Shown piece by piece: positions 26,388 to 34,944 of a stretch of DNA of 64,000 nt. Source of the stretch: an uncultured Latescibacterota bacterium (GTDB taxonomy: Bacteria > Latescibacterota > UBA2968); contig OX638329.1 of assembly GCA_951812755.1 (NCBI GenBank), positions 1,349,339-1,413,338 on the forward strand, read 5' to 3'. The stretch's first letter is position 1. The number at the start of each line of letters is the position of its first letter. A program made the translations under genes and the position numbers. The notes under the pieces are model-generated. The model worked only from the letters and a program-made list of their open reading frames with translations, was not told the origin of the DNA and searched no databases.

Positions 26388-26705
26388 TTATCTTTTACCT
26401 TCAAATTCTTCAATCACATACTCAGGCAATGGATCGTCGAAATCATCAGGCACTGAGAACTCCCCAGCGCACAACCCAAAAGGGCGCGATGGTTCGTCAT
26501 TCAATCTCAGCTCCGCTTTTGCCTGTTTCCAAGCAATCACTTTTTCATCTGGGTCGCGAAGATGGCGCATATCTTCTATATCTTCCAAGTCATCCAATAA
26601 GGTCAGTAAAGCCTCCCAAGCCGCGTAGTCAAGCAGCACCGATTTTTTTTTGCCGCTGGCATCTACGACAAATTGGGCTTTTTCGAGTAGTTCAGGTACA
26701 CTCAT
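26388..26705 (-). CDS. antitoxin partner of the PIN toxin
   Basis: 105 aa. SVPELLEKAQFVVDASGKKK then SVLLDYAAWEALLTLLDDLE at the N-terminus resembles Phd/YefM-like antitoxins; an acidic C-terminal tail would bind the toxin. The ATG at 26705 follows AAGGAGA; a longer frame from 26765 would run over the promoter. A palindrome overlapping its -10 box (26734-26750) is a likely autoregulatory operator. A truncated relative lies at 26773-26940. Family assignment is moderate; the antitoxin role rests mainly on position. Confidence 0.78.
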   Translation of the reverse strand: MSVPELLEKAQFVVDASGKKKSVLLDYAAWEALLTLLDDLEDIEDMRHLRDPDEKVIAWKQAKAELRLNDEPSRPFGLCAGEFSVPDDFDDPLPEYVIEEFEGKR

Positions 26706-26733
26706 AATCAGTCTCCTTTTCAAACTTACATTG

Positions 26734-26765
26734 GCGTATATAATACACGCTTGAAATTCGGTCAA
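26734..26765 (-). promoter_or_regulatory. promoter with palindromic operator for the PIN toxin-antitoxin genes
   Basis: On the minus strand TTGACC (26765-26760) and TATATA (26742-26737) are spaced by exactly 17 bp. The -10 lies within a 17-bp near-palindrome, GCGTGTATTATATACGC (26750-26734, 7 of 8 arm positions symmetric), about 30 bp before the antitoxin ATG. The site suits binding by an antitoxin dimer. Confidence 0.6.
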
Positions 26766-26772
26766 GTTCTTT

Positions 26773-26940
26773 TCAAAATGAGCGATCTACTCGCAGTTCT
26801 ACTTTGGCCTGTTCCCAGGGAATTACTTCTTCACCTGTGTCGCGAAGATAGCGAATCTCCTCTGCATCTTCCAGATCTTTCAGTAAGGCCAGTAAAGCCT
26901 CATAGACCGCGCAATAGCCTTTCAAAAGATCAGGATCCAT
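26773..26940 (-). CDS. 55-aa antitoxin-like protein overlapping the fic 3' end
   Basis: A short minus-strand gene from ATG 26940 to TGA 26773. Its residues 9-52 align with the middle of the PIN-toxin antitoxin: YEALLALLKDLEDAEEIRYL and VIPWEQAKVELR against WEALLTLLDDLEDIEDMRHL and VIAWKQAKAELR, about 60% identical by eye. It lacks the N-terminal part and acidic tail of that antitoxin. The start lies 11 bp inside the fic gene, so translation is probably coupled to Fic. It may be a relic of antitoxin duplication or a Fic-associated antitoxin. Which of these holds is not decidable here. Confidence 0.65.
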   Translation of the reverse strand: MDPDLLKGYCAVYEALLALLKDLEDAEEIRYLRDTGEEVIPWEQAKVELRVDRSF

Positions 26941-28264
26941 TTTCAGATTGCTCCGATAGCTTGTTCATCATGAACCGTATCATTTCGTTAAACATCTTCT
27001 TGAGTTCCTCTAAATCTTGCCCTGTATATTCTTTTTTGTACTCATCCATATAACCTTTAGCATACTCATACCGAGAGTCGAATTTCCAGATGCAGCCACT
27101 TGAGTCTGCTTCATTTTCAATTATAAAATAAAAATTGGCGCTCCGTGTTCCTTGAAAACTGTATAACCTAAATCTGATACCGGTAAAAATAGAAAGCGCA
27201 AGTTCCGGCCATGCCTCATTCTGATCTTCTAAATAAAAAGAAACGTTTTTATTGTTGGCCCTTCTCACCTCAGAAAGAGCATCATCTGTACGAATACGCC
27301 CAAACATATAGGAGAACTGCTCTACCTTCTCTTTGCAATAGAAAAAAAATGGATACACTACCTTATTCGCATATTCTCTTGCCCCGATTGTCTCGCCTGT
27401 AACCTTTTCCAAAGAACGTTTGAAGAGCGCGATCTCTTTATCTATATCCTCCACATCTTCAATATCCTCTCCACGGGCGGCTTTTAGATGGAGATTAAGG
27501 GCATATTTGCAACAGTCTGCAATATAGGTAATAAACTCTGCCAAATCTTCGGTCTTATCGGCTTGCGCCAACGAGTTAATGTATTGACCTCTCTCCTTGG
27601 TGGGTATGATAGCCACCGTGTACCCGTGCTTAATCAAAATCATATTCATCAAAAGCCGCGCCATGCGGCCATTACCATCGTCAAAAGGATGAATACGGAT
27701 AAATTGATAGTGAAACGTAGCGGCTATAACAATCGGATGCTCACCCTCGTCCTCTTGTTTTCTGTACCAATCTATGAGATCTCCCATCGCCGGTTTCACC
27801 TGATCCGGTGGCGTAAAATAATAAATTTCTCCCGTAGAGGTCCGCACGTTGTTTGGCTGTGTCTTATATTCTCCAATGGCAATGCGTCGTTTGATGGGCT
27901 GTCCATCTGGCGTTATCGCGTCGTTTTCATACGGCTCCTTCAGCAACACTTTATGGAGATTGCGGATAAAAACCTCGTTGAGTAATTCGTTTCTTTTTAC
28001 CGCACCCTCCATCGCCTTTACCGCCTCATCATGTCCCTTAATATCCAGATGATCGCGCATCGGTTTCCCGCGAGCAGTAAGCCCATGGAGAATCAGACTT
28101 CTCGTTTCTCCGAGCGTCAGGCTATTGCCTTCTACGGCATTGGAGTGATAGTTTGACTCAATTCGGAGCTTTTGTTCTATCTGGCCGAGGACATCAGGAG
28201 GCAATGGGCGCAATGCGTCCAACTCCTCTTTCAGCCGATCAATTTCTTTAATGACATTGCTCAT
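26930..28264 (-). CDS. Fic family protein (AMPylase/adenylyltransferase) with inhibitory motif
   Basis: 444 aa. The Fic core motif HPFDDGNGRMAR is intact (H192 catalytic, R200/R203 for phosphate binding), so transfer of AMP from ATP to a hydroxyl side chain is expected. An N-terminal inhibitory helix SNAVEG (S41-xxx-E45-G46) fits class II self-inhibited Fic proteins. The C-terminal 200 residues are a long extension without a recognised HTH. The 55-aa antitoxin-like gene starts within its last codons. The upstream region carries a simple repeat and a MITE-like element, so its promoter is unclear. Confidence 0.92.
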   Translation of the reverse strand: MSNVIKEIDRLKEELDALRPLPPDVLGQIEQKLRIESNYHSNAVEGNSLTLGETRSLILHGLTARGKPMRDHLDIKGHDEAVKAMEGAVKRNELLNEVFIRNLHKVLLKEPYENDAITPDGQPIKRRIAIGEYKTQPNNVRTSTGEIYYFTPPDQVKPAMGDLIDWYRKQEDEGEHPIVIAATFHYQFIRIHPFDDGNGRMARLLMNMILIKHGYTVAIIPTKERGQYINSLAQADKTEDLAEFITYIADCCKYALNLHLKAARGEDIEDVEDIDKEIALFKRSLEKVTGETIGAREYANKVVYPFFFYCKEKVEQFSYMFGRIRTDDALSEVRRANNKNVSFYLEDQNEAWPELALSIFTGIRFRLYSFQGTRSANFYFIIENEADSSGCIWKFDSRYEYAKGYMDEYKKEYTGQDLEELKKMFNEMIRFMMNKLSEQSENGS

Positions 28265-28339
28265 GGTATATTCTCACACAAAGACACAAAGACACAAAGA
28301 TACTAAGACACTGACACAAAGATAGAAAAATAAAAAAAT
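28265..28339. repeat. ACACAAAG simple-repeat tract
   Basis: Directly upstream of the fic start lie several imperfect copies of GACACAAA units, then an A-rich stretch. Such CACGAAG/CACAAAG tracts recur at 6190-6220 and 28930-28975. No promoter is recognised. Confidence 0.5.
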
Positions 28340-28523
28340 AACGCGATGTATGACTTTAAAAATAAATGTGCTATACACCAAGTCATGCTGAGGAAGCCGA
28401 TAGGCTGACGAAGCATCTGTTACCCCTGCACACTGTTGAGGCAGTAGATTCTTCGACTCCGCTGCGCTCTGCTCAGAATGACAGTGCTCATTTGACCTCT
28501 GATCTTGAAGTCACACATGACGT
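28340..28523. mobile_element. MITE-like element, copy 1
   Basis: A roughly 184-bp non-coding element, over 90% identical by eye to 43164-43344. The ends are imperfect inverted repeats: CGCGATGTATGACTT on the left and AAGTCACACATGACG on the right. It is bounded by a perfect 14-bp direct repeat AAAAATAAAAAAAT (28326-28339 and 28524-28537), as expected for a target-site duplication, although the A-rich sequence makes chance partly possible. It contains the GATTCTTCGACTCCGCTGCG block also found at 35110. No transposase is inside; mobilisation in trans is inferred. Confidence 0.7.
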
Positions 28524-28540
28524 AAAAATAAAAAAATTGT

Positions 28541-28924
28541 TCACGTAATTATCCCATTGATAATGCGGGAAATTCCTTCTTTCATCGTCGCCGCACCAAA
28601 ATTCAGAAGGTAGCCGAGCTTCATATCGGTTAATCTCAGATATGTCAGGACTTGTTTCTTGTGCGCTTTAGTGACATTCTCGACTGATTTCAGTTCCAAA
28701 ATAACGCTATTTTCTACAATTATGTCCGCTCTAAAACCTTCAGAGAAGTGGATGCCTTGAAACTTGATCGGTATTGGCACCTGACGTTCAACCTTCAAGC
28801 CTGCCTTCTGAAGTTGATGTGCAAGAATCACCTCGTAAACCGTCTCAAGAAGCCCTGGACCAAGTGCGATATGAAGGCGAACTGCACAATCCACAACCAC
28901 TGCACCAATCTCATTCTCATTCAT
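28541..28924 (-). CDS. GxxExxY family protein
   Basis: A 127-aa small protein of the GxxExxY family (PD-(D/E)XK nuclease superfamily fold). The name motif is GPGLLETVYE (residues 22-31), followed by VERQVPIPIKFQGIHF, a probable core FRADIIVENSVILELKS, and KKQVLTYLRL. The D...E-L-K spacing suits a nuclease active site. No function is proven for the family. It lies alone between a MITE-like element and the nitroreductase gene. Confidence 0.9.
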   Translation of the reverse strand: MNENEIGAVVVDCAVRLHIALGPGLLETVYEVILAHQLQKAGLKVERQVPIPIKFQGIHFSEGFRADIIVENSVILELKSVENVTKAHKKQVLTYLRLTDMKLGYLLNFGAATMKEGISRIINGIIT

Positions 28925-28978
28925 TCGTGTATCCCTTTTTTTCTCCCTTTGTGCCTTTGTGCCTTCGTGTGAGTTTAC

Positions 28979-29731
28979 CTATCTCCTCAACTTAAACCCC
29001 TGCGCCGTCAGAAACTCGTCCAGTTCCTCTCTCACATGAAATTGCCCGGTGCGTCCTCCCACCACCGTAGTCCATCGCTGATCTCCTTCGTGCATCCCCT
29101 GTGACGCATAAAATTCCACCATCTTCTGATCGTAATCCTTCATAATCGCGCAATGTGTCTCATCGTCCAGATAACGCTCCCGGTGCAACACCGCATCAAG
29201 CGGCAACCGCGGTTTCACCTCTGGCTCTTGCGCGGGATATCCAATACAAAAACCAGACACAGCCACAACATAAGGCGGCAAACCGAGCAATTCACCCACA
29301 CCCTTTGGATTATTCCGCATTGCCCCAATCATACAAATGCCCAACCCCATAGACTCCGCCGCAATCGCCACATTTTGCATCATCAGCGCGACATCCACCG
29401 TCGCAATCATCAACGCCTCGACATAATCCCCATCAAACCGCTCGACCCCGTGCATCTGATTCGCCATCCAATCCCGATGCAAATCCGCACAAAAAGCCAA
29501 AAATGCCGCACTCTGATGAATCTGCACCTGATCTGCACACAACTCGGCCAGCTTCTTTTTTCGCTCTGAATCAGCCACATGAATCACCGTATAAGCCTGT
29601 AAATTGCTCGACGTACTCGCCTGTTGCCCGCACTGAATCAGAGACTCCAACACGCCATCTGGCAACGGCCGATCTTCAAACCTCCGAATACTCCTGTGCG
29701 ACATCAACAAATCAATCGTGGAATTCGACAT
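28979..29731 (-). CDS. nitroreductase family flavoprotein (NfsA/FRP-like)
   Basis: A 250-aa FMN-dependent NADPH oxidoreductase. SHRSIRRFEDRPLP at the N-terminus is the FMN-phosphate site, and QASTSSNLQAYTVI follows. AIAAESMGLGICMIGAMRNN and LPPYVVAVSGFCIGYP are family blocks. The C-terminal extension (about residues 185-250) is as in NfsA/Frp types. AAAGGA precedes the ATG at 29731; a longer frame from 29785 lacks one. The physiological substrate is unknown; quinones, flavins or nitroaromatics are usual in vitro. Confidence 0.9.
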   Translation of the reverse strand: MSNSTIDLLMSHRSIRRFEDRPLPDGVLESLIQCGQQASTSSNLQAYTVIHVADSERKKKLAELCADQVQIHQSAAFLAFCADLHRDWMANQMHGVERFDGDYVEALMIATVDVALMMQNVAIAAESMGLGICMIGAMRNNPKGVGELLGLPPYVVAVSGFCIGYPAQEPEVKPRLPLDAVLHRERYLDDETHCAIMKDYDQKMVEFYASQGMHEGDQRWTTVVGGRTGQFHVREELDEFLTAQGFKLRR

Positions 29732-29889
29732 AATAATCCTTTCTAAGAGCGGGCAGGCACGGGGACACCACCCTCCATGGCACATTATTTTTCAATGAAG
29801 TCATGAAACCAAACTTTGTCAAGAAACTTGACGCGAGTTTCCTTTTCCCTTTTTTTACCATCTACCAATATTCTTCCAAAGGAGAAAAC

Positions 29890-31299
29890 ATGACCCTCAC
29901 CTTAAACCAAAAAGACACGGGCTACCGGGGGATATGGTATTACAACCAGCCATCCGGCGATGAATACGTGTACAAATACAGCGGCGGATTGGGCACCTAC
30001 TGTGCCAAACATCGCCCCTTTGCCGTGTACCGTCCCGAAGTCGAAAAAACCTTCTTCTGTTACGGCGGCACACCCCTTGACGCCCATCTCAAACACAGCA
30101 AAGAAGACCTCAATGGCGACCGCGCATTCTCGCGCAATCGCAGCGGTTTTCTCCTGCACATGATCTCCTACTTCGACCACAAAACCCGACAGGTTCCCCG
30201 GCCGACCATCCTCCTCGACAAAAACACAGCCGACGCCCACGACAACCCCGTCATTTCCATAGACGACAACGGCTATATCTGGATCTTCTCAACCGCACAC
30301 GGCTTATCGCGCCCTTCATATATCCACCGAAGCACAGAACCCTACGCCATCGACGCATTTGAACAAATTGACGCAACCTATCGCCTCAATGGCGCAGAAC
30401 AGCCCATGGACAACTTTTCCTACATGCAAACCTGGCACTTACCGAATCGCGGCTTCATCAACTTTGTCACCCGCTACAAAGACCCGGCCGACCGCACCCT
30501 CTTCTTCACGACCAGCCCCAACGGCGTCAAATGGTCCGAATGGACGCGCCTGGCCGCCATTGAAAAAGGCCATTATCAAATCAGTATATGCTCCAGCCAC
30601 AAAGCCGTCACAGCCTTTAACTACCACCCCGCCCCACAAGGTCTCAACTGGCGCACAAACCTCTACTATCTCGAAACCCCTGACTTTGGACAAACCTGGC
30701 AAAACGCAGCCGGTGACCCCGTCGAAATTCCGCTTACAACCCCACACAACAACGCCCTCGTGCGCGATTACGAAGCCGAAGGATTGAAAGTCTATCTCAA
30801 AGACATTCGCCTCGACCCACAGGGCAATCCCGTCATCCTCGTCATCACCAGCAAAGGTTATGAATCGGGCCCGGAAAACAGTCCGCGCACCTGGACCCTA
30901 TTGCAATGGAATGGGAGCGACTGGCACACCCACCCCATCACCATATCCGACAGCAACTACGACATGGGATCCCTCTACCTCGAAGCAGACGGCACATGGC
31001 GCGTCATCGCCCCCACAGAAACCGGACCACAACCCTACAACCCCGGCGGAGAAATGGCGATGTGGGAACGCAGTGAACAAACGTGGAAGCGCGTCAAACA
31101 ACTCACGCAAAACAGCACCCGCAACCACACCTACGCCCGAAGCCCCGTCAATGCACACCCCGACTTCTACGCCCTGTGGGCTGACGGCAATGCGCGACAA
31201 GCATCCAAGTCATGTCTGTATTTTTGCGACAAAAAAGGCAACGTCTATCAACTCCCCGAAACAATGGAAAGCGATTTCGAGCATCCGATCTCTCTTTGA
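29890..31299 (+). CDS. BNR-repeat beta-propeller protein (BNR_4 type; polysaccharide-lyase-like)
   Basis: 469 aa. The N-terminal GYRGIWYYNQPSGDEYVYKY and GGLGTYCAKHRPFAVY blocks, followed by repeated aspartate-box-like strands such as SPNGVKWSEW and TPDFGQTW, indicate a seven-bladed propeller of the BNR_4 group. Relatives include PL24/PL25 ulvan lyases and uncharacterised sialidase-like proteins. No signal peptide is seen at ATG 29890 (preceded by AAAGGAG) or at the upstream ATG 29803. Sulfatases nearby make a sulfated polysaccharide substrate plausible, but lyase activity is not shown by sequence alone. Confidence 0.78.
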   Translation: MTLTLNQKDTGYRGIWYYNQPSGDEYVYKYSGGLGTYCAKHRPFAVYRPEVEKTFFCYGGTPLDAHLKHSKEDLNGDRAFSRNRSGFLLHMISYFDHKTRQVPRPTILLDKNTADAHDNPVISIDDNGYIWIFSTAHGLSRPSYIHRSTEPYAIDAFEQIDATYRLNGAEQPMDNFSYMQTWHLPNRGFINFVTRYKDPADRTLFFTTSPNGVKWSEWTRLAAIEKGHYQISICSSHKAVTAFNYHPAPQGLNWRTNLYYLETPDFGQTWQNAAGDPVEIPLTTPHNNALVRDYEAEGLKVYLKDIRLDPQGNPVILVITSKGYESGPENSPRTWTLLQWNGSDWHTHPITISDSNYDMGSLYLEADGTWRVIAPTETGPQPYNPGGEMAMWERSEQTWKRVKQLTQNSTRNHTYARSPVNAHPDFYALWADGNARQASKSCLYFCDKKGNVYQLPETMESDFEHPISL

Positions 31300-31510
31300 A
31301 AAAATGCGGGTTGGTAAAACTCAGAAAAAAATTTGGATTGTCTGCCCAAATCCCTTAAATTTACAGAAATCTCCAGTGTAACTGGCGGAAACGTGGAAAT
31401 AACCACGAGGAAGCACTGGACTATAAACACACGCCGACCGCCTGGGCTAAAAACAATCACATCGCCCGGGCGTATTTTTATTTTGGGCATTCACATGGGA
31501 GAAAGCGACC

Positions 31511-32392
31511 ATGGCAAAAATCATAAGCGGCACAGACCTGTCCCAAACCATGCGCGCTGAAATGGCCGAAGAAGTCAGGAACCTCAAAACAAATCACAAC
31601 CTCATCCCCGGCCTCGCGGTCGTACTCGTCGGCGACGATCCGGCATCCATATCCTACATCAAGGGCAAACGCAAAGCATGTGCAGACATCGGCATATATT
31701 CTATTGAACACACCCTGACAGCCGACCAGCCCGAATCCGACCTTCTCGACACCATTGAACAACTCAACAACGACCCCACCATTCACGGCATCCTCGTTCA
31801 ACTCCCCCTGCCCGAAGGCCTTGACGAACAAACCGTCCTCAACAGCATATCGCCCGACAAAGATGTAGATGGCCTCCACCCGGTCAACCTCGGTCGCCTC
31901 ATGCGCGGCGAAGAAGGCTTTTTGCCATGCACGCCGCACGGCGTTCAACAAATCCTCAAACGCGGCAACTTTGAAGTTGCGGGCAAACACGTCGTCATCG
32001 TAGGGCGCAGCACCCTGGTGGGTCGTCCACTCGCCAACATCCTTTCGCAAAAAGCCACAAATGCCACCGTCACCTTATGCCATACCGGCACGCGCGATCT
32101 CGGCTACTTCACCCGTCAGGCAGATATCCTCATCGTTGTGACAGGGCATCCCAACACCATTACTGCCGATATGGTTCAAGACGGCGCAGTAGTAATCGAC
32201 ATTGGCGTCAACCGCGTACCCGACGAATCCAAAAAAGCGGGTTATCGCCTCGTTGGCGATGTCGATTACACCGCCATCAGCAAAAAAGTGCGCGCCATCA
32301 CACCTGTCCCGGGCGGCGTTGGTCCCATGACCATCACCATGCTCCTGTACAACACCATAACATCGGCCAAACGCATGCACCATCTCGCGTAA
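31511..32392 (+). CDS. folD: bifunctional methylenetetrahydrofolate dehydrogenase/cyclohydrolase
   Basis: A 293-aa enzyme of one-carbon metabolism: NADP-dependent oxidation of methylene-THF, then hydrolysis of methenyl-THF to 10-formyl-THF. Seen are the YIKGKRKACADIGI block with the catalytic lysine, GILVQLPLPEGLD, DKDVDGLHPVNLG, the Rossmann VIVGRSTLVGRP, and the C-terminal PVPGGVGPMTITMLL. The size and layout are standard. It is followed by a strong bidirectional terminator. The 211 bp upstream contains no recognisable gene. Confidence 0.96.
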   Translation: MAKIISGTDLSQTMRAEMAEEVRNLKTNHNLIPGLAVVLVGDDPASISYIKGKRKACADIGIYSIEHTLTADQPESDLLDTIEQLNNDPTIHGILVQLPLPEGLDEQTVLNSISPDKDVDGLHPVNLGRLMRGEEGFLPCTPHGVQQILKRGNFEVAGKHVVIVGRSTLVGRPLANILSQKATNATVTLCHTGTRDLGYFTRQADILIVVTGHPNTITADMVQDGAVVIDIGVNRVPDESKKAGYRLVGDVDYTAISKKVRAITPVPGGVGPMTITMLLYNTITSAKRMHHLA

Positions 32393-32413
32393 AGCCGTCG
32401 CATTCAGACACAA

Positions 32414-32447
32414 AAAAACCGCCGATTGTTCAAAATCGGCGGTTTTT
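32414..32447. terminator. bidirectional terminator between folD and epimerase gene
   Basis: A perfect 14-bp stem AAAAACCGCCGATT / AATCGGCGGTTTTT with a 6-base loop. It carries T-runs on both strands and sits between convergent genes. Confidence 0.9.
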
Positions 32448-32458
32448 CGCGTTTCCCG

Positions 32459-33190
32459 CTAAACATAATCCTCAGCATTATCTACAGGATCATATCCGAT
32501 CTCTTCGCGCGCATTCTGAATATCCCAATACGCCCGCGTATTGCCCGAAATACCGTAATAAATCGCAAAATCAATTTTCTCCGACGCCTCAATGCTTCGC
32601 CAGGTCAATTGCACCGTATCTTTATAACTCAGCCAGGACGATAAAATGCGGTCACTACCTCGATTGCGAACAGAAGAAACAGGCTGAAAAGACCCAATGC
32701 GATGGCAAATCACAGACAGTTCATATTCATCGACATAATACCGTCCCAACGCTTCGCCATAAGCTTTGCTCGCACCGTAATAACTATCGGGACGCACGGG
32801 CATTTCCCAGGTCGTATAAATCGGACCCTTCTTCTCGTACATGCCCGTAACGTGATTCGTACTGGCAAAAATCACCCGCTTCACCCCCCTGCGCTTGCAC
32901 GCCTCATAGATATTGTAGGTGCCGATAATATTTGCCTCAACTGTTTCTTGAAACGTCGCACCGCCCGACGGATTCCCCGCCATGTGAACCACCGCATCCA
33001 TTCCATCCACCGCCTCTTCCATCTTCTCCAAATCCGTGATATTTGCCACCATCACTTCCTCGTCGTACTTCTGATCTAAAATCGTGCGATTGTACAGCAC
33101 TCTCAGTTGATACCGCTCGTACAAACCATCTGTGAGAACCACGCCAATTCGCCCTGCTGCACCTGTAATCAACACCTTCTTTCGCGACAC
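32459..33190 (-). CDS. NAD-dependent epimerase/dehydratase (uronate-dehydrogenase-like SDR)
   Basis: 243 aa, an extended short-chain dehydrogenase. The NAD-binding GAAGRIGVVL is at residues 10-19, HMAGNP follows, and the active-site YYGASK (Tyr-xxx-Lys) is near residue 138. The C-terminal third, including WRSIEA and IYYGISGN, resembles uronate dehydrogenases and related sugar epimerases. It is convergent with folD and 29 bp downstream of the NFACT gene on the same strand. Substrate assignment is tentative. Confidence 0.87.
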   Translation of the reverse strand: MSRKKVLITGAAGRIGVVLTDGLYERYQLRVLYNRTILDQKYDEEVMVANITDLEKMEEAVDGMDAVVHMAGNPSGGATFQETVEANIIGTYNIYEACKRRGVKRVIFASTNHVTGMYEKKGPIYTTWEMPVRPDSYYGASKAYGEALGRYYVDEYELSVICHRIGSFQPVSSVRNRGSDRILSSWLSYKDTVQLTWRSIEASEKIDFAIYYGISGNTRAYWDIQNAREEIGYDPVDNAEDYV

Positions 33191-33219
33191 AATATCTCCC
33201 TTGAAAAAATAAAAAATCT

Positions 33220-34944
33220 TTACGAATACTCCCCATCCTCGCGCTTGAGTTCACGAGGCGAGACCATCACGGTTTTTTCATTGCGAATCGTGACCAGGCC
33301 CGGCGGTGCCCCGCGCGGTTTTCGCACATAGCGCACCTCCGTATAGTTGACCGACACACTTTTGGCACCCCGCGCTTTGCTCCAATAAGCCGCCAGACTG
33401 GCCGCTTCTTCAAGCGTTTTTCGAGAAGGGCGGTCCGCTCTGCCATCGCGTTTGAGAATCACATGGGATCCCGGACATCCGTGAACATGCAAAAAAAGAT
33501 CGTCGCGGCCTGAACTTTTGGTAAGCCTATCGTTTTCCGCATTATTCCGCCCCACCAGCACGCGCCAACCATCTTGTGTGCGATACCGCCTGGGATGAAT
33601 ATCGCCAGGCTGGCGTTTAGACCTGACTTGCGGTCTCTTTTTGGGTGCTTTGATCAGACGTGCGTCTTCCAGTTCCCGCCGTATTACACCGAGATCAGCC
33701 TCTGAACGAACAGCGTTGAGGCGATCTATGTACTGCTGGATTTTGTCCTTCTCGCCTTGCGCGGCCTCAAGGCGTTTGGCGAGAATGGGTGCGCCCCTTC
33801 GCGCTTTTCGCGCCCGTTTGAGATATTCGCTGGCATTTTCCGACGCTGTGCGTCTCGGATTGAGGGGAATGACCATATCCCCACCGGATGGATTAAACAG
33901 ATCGGGCAGCGTGATAGTATCGACATTCGGCGGGATTTGCGCGATGTGACACATCAGCACATTGCCCATGTTTTCATACAAATCTGCATTGCTCGCATCG
34001 TCGATATCTGTGCGGATACGCCCCATTTTCCGTTCGCAGATGGTCAGGCGATTTTTCAGATCTTTCTCGATATTTTTTTCCCGCCCTTTAAGTGCTTCAG
34101 CCTGGACTTCGCACGCTGCAACATCCAATATGGCTTCGCTGAGCGTACCATACGTCTGTTCTATCTGTGTATGTCGAATATCAAGGGCACAAACCGCGTT
34201 GTGATTATCCCCATCGCGCACGCGCAAGCCCCCGTCATAAAATGGTGGATTCGCAAAAAAGGCGCGAATAATCTCTGCAAAATTTGCGAGATCGCTGGTG
34301 GAAAGCTGGCGTTTTTCCACAAAACCAGCAATATGAAGCAATTCGCGTGCAGATATAAAATCAAGCCCCGCAATATTTTGTACAAGCGCGTTTGCGCGCG
34401 CATCTTCGGGAATATCGATCAAAAAGGAAAGCTTCGCGTTTTCCGGCGGTGTGCGGTCAAGTGCCGGCGGCGGCTGATAGAATTTTCCCGGGGATATTTC
34501 TCGCACGCGGTTCTGACGCGCGCGAACAGACCTGAGCGCCCCCAAAATTTTTTCCGTTCTGATATCGACCAGAATGACATTGGCATACCTGTTGATCAAC
34601 TCGCAGATAATGCGGCAGTCGGTAGCTGTGCCAATGCGATCGCGCTTGCGAACTATGATATGCACGATGCGTTCGTGAGGAACATGCTCAATGCCAATAA
34701 TACCCGCACCGCGCAAATAGCGATCTGCCCAGGGGATGCGTACACGCTGGGCCTCGATGGGTGGTCGGGTCAGCATCAGACAACTTCGACTCGGATGTGC
34801 AGAAAGCAAAAGATACCCGGCATCGCCCAGATGCAAAAAGAGATCGCGTTGACCAACGAGGTACACATCGCGGATCAGGCGATGGTCAATCTGAGGCCGC
34901 AATTCATCGCATAGCCTGCGAAGTGTTAGTGGACTGAGATTCAT
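33220..34944 (-). CDS. NFACT/RqcH family protein (FbpA, Rqc2 homologue)
   Basis: 574 aa: an NFACT-N domain starts MNLSPLTLRRLCDELRP, followed by an HhH-like segment and a coiled coil around residues 290-440. An NFACT-R domain near the C-terminus has WRVLVGRNNAENDRL and DLFLHVHGCPGSHVIL. Homologues (RqcH) bind 50S ribosomes carrying stalled peptidyl-tRNA and add C-terminal alanine tails for degradation. The ClpX-like ATPase encoded divergently downstream could be a protease partner, but that is only suggestive. Confidence 0.92.
   Translation of the reverse strand: MNLSPLTLRRLCDELRPQIDHRLIRDVYLVGQRDLFLHLGDAGYLLLSAHPSRSCLMLTRPPIEAQRVRIPWADRYLRGAGIIGIEHVPHERIVHIIVRKRDRIGTATDCRIICELINRYANVILVDIRTEKILGALRSVRARQNRVREISPGKFYQPPPALDRTPPENAKLSFLIDIPEDARANALVQNIAGLDFISARELLHIAGFVEKRQLSTSDLANFAEIIRAFFANPPFYDGGLRVRDGDNHNAVCALDIRHTQIEQTYGTLSEAILDVAACEVQAEALKGREKNIEKDLKNRLTICERKMGRIRTDIDDASNADLYENMGNVLMCHIAQIPPNVDTITLPDLFNPSGGDMVIPLNPRRTASENASEYLKRARKARRGAPILAKRLEAAQGEKDKIQQYIDRLNAVRSEADLGVIRRELEDARLIKAPKKRPQVRSKRQPGDIHPRRYRTQDGWRVLVGRNNAENDRLTKSSGRDDLFLHVHGCPGSHVILKRDGRADRPSRKTLEEAASLAAYWSKARGAKSVSVNYTEVRYVRKPRGAPPGLVTIRNEKTVMVSPRELKREDGEYS

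Noticed and set aside
33757-34914. 385-codon plus-strand frame opposite the NFACT gene
   Set aside because: Antisense shadow of a conserved gene; the translation is rich in Arg/His/Cys and shows no domain.
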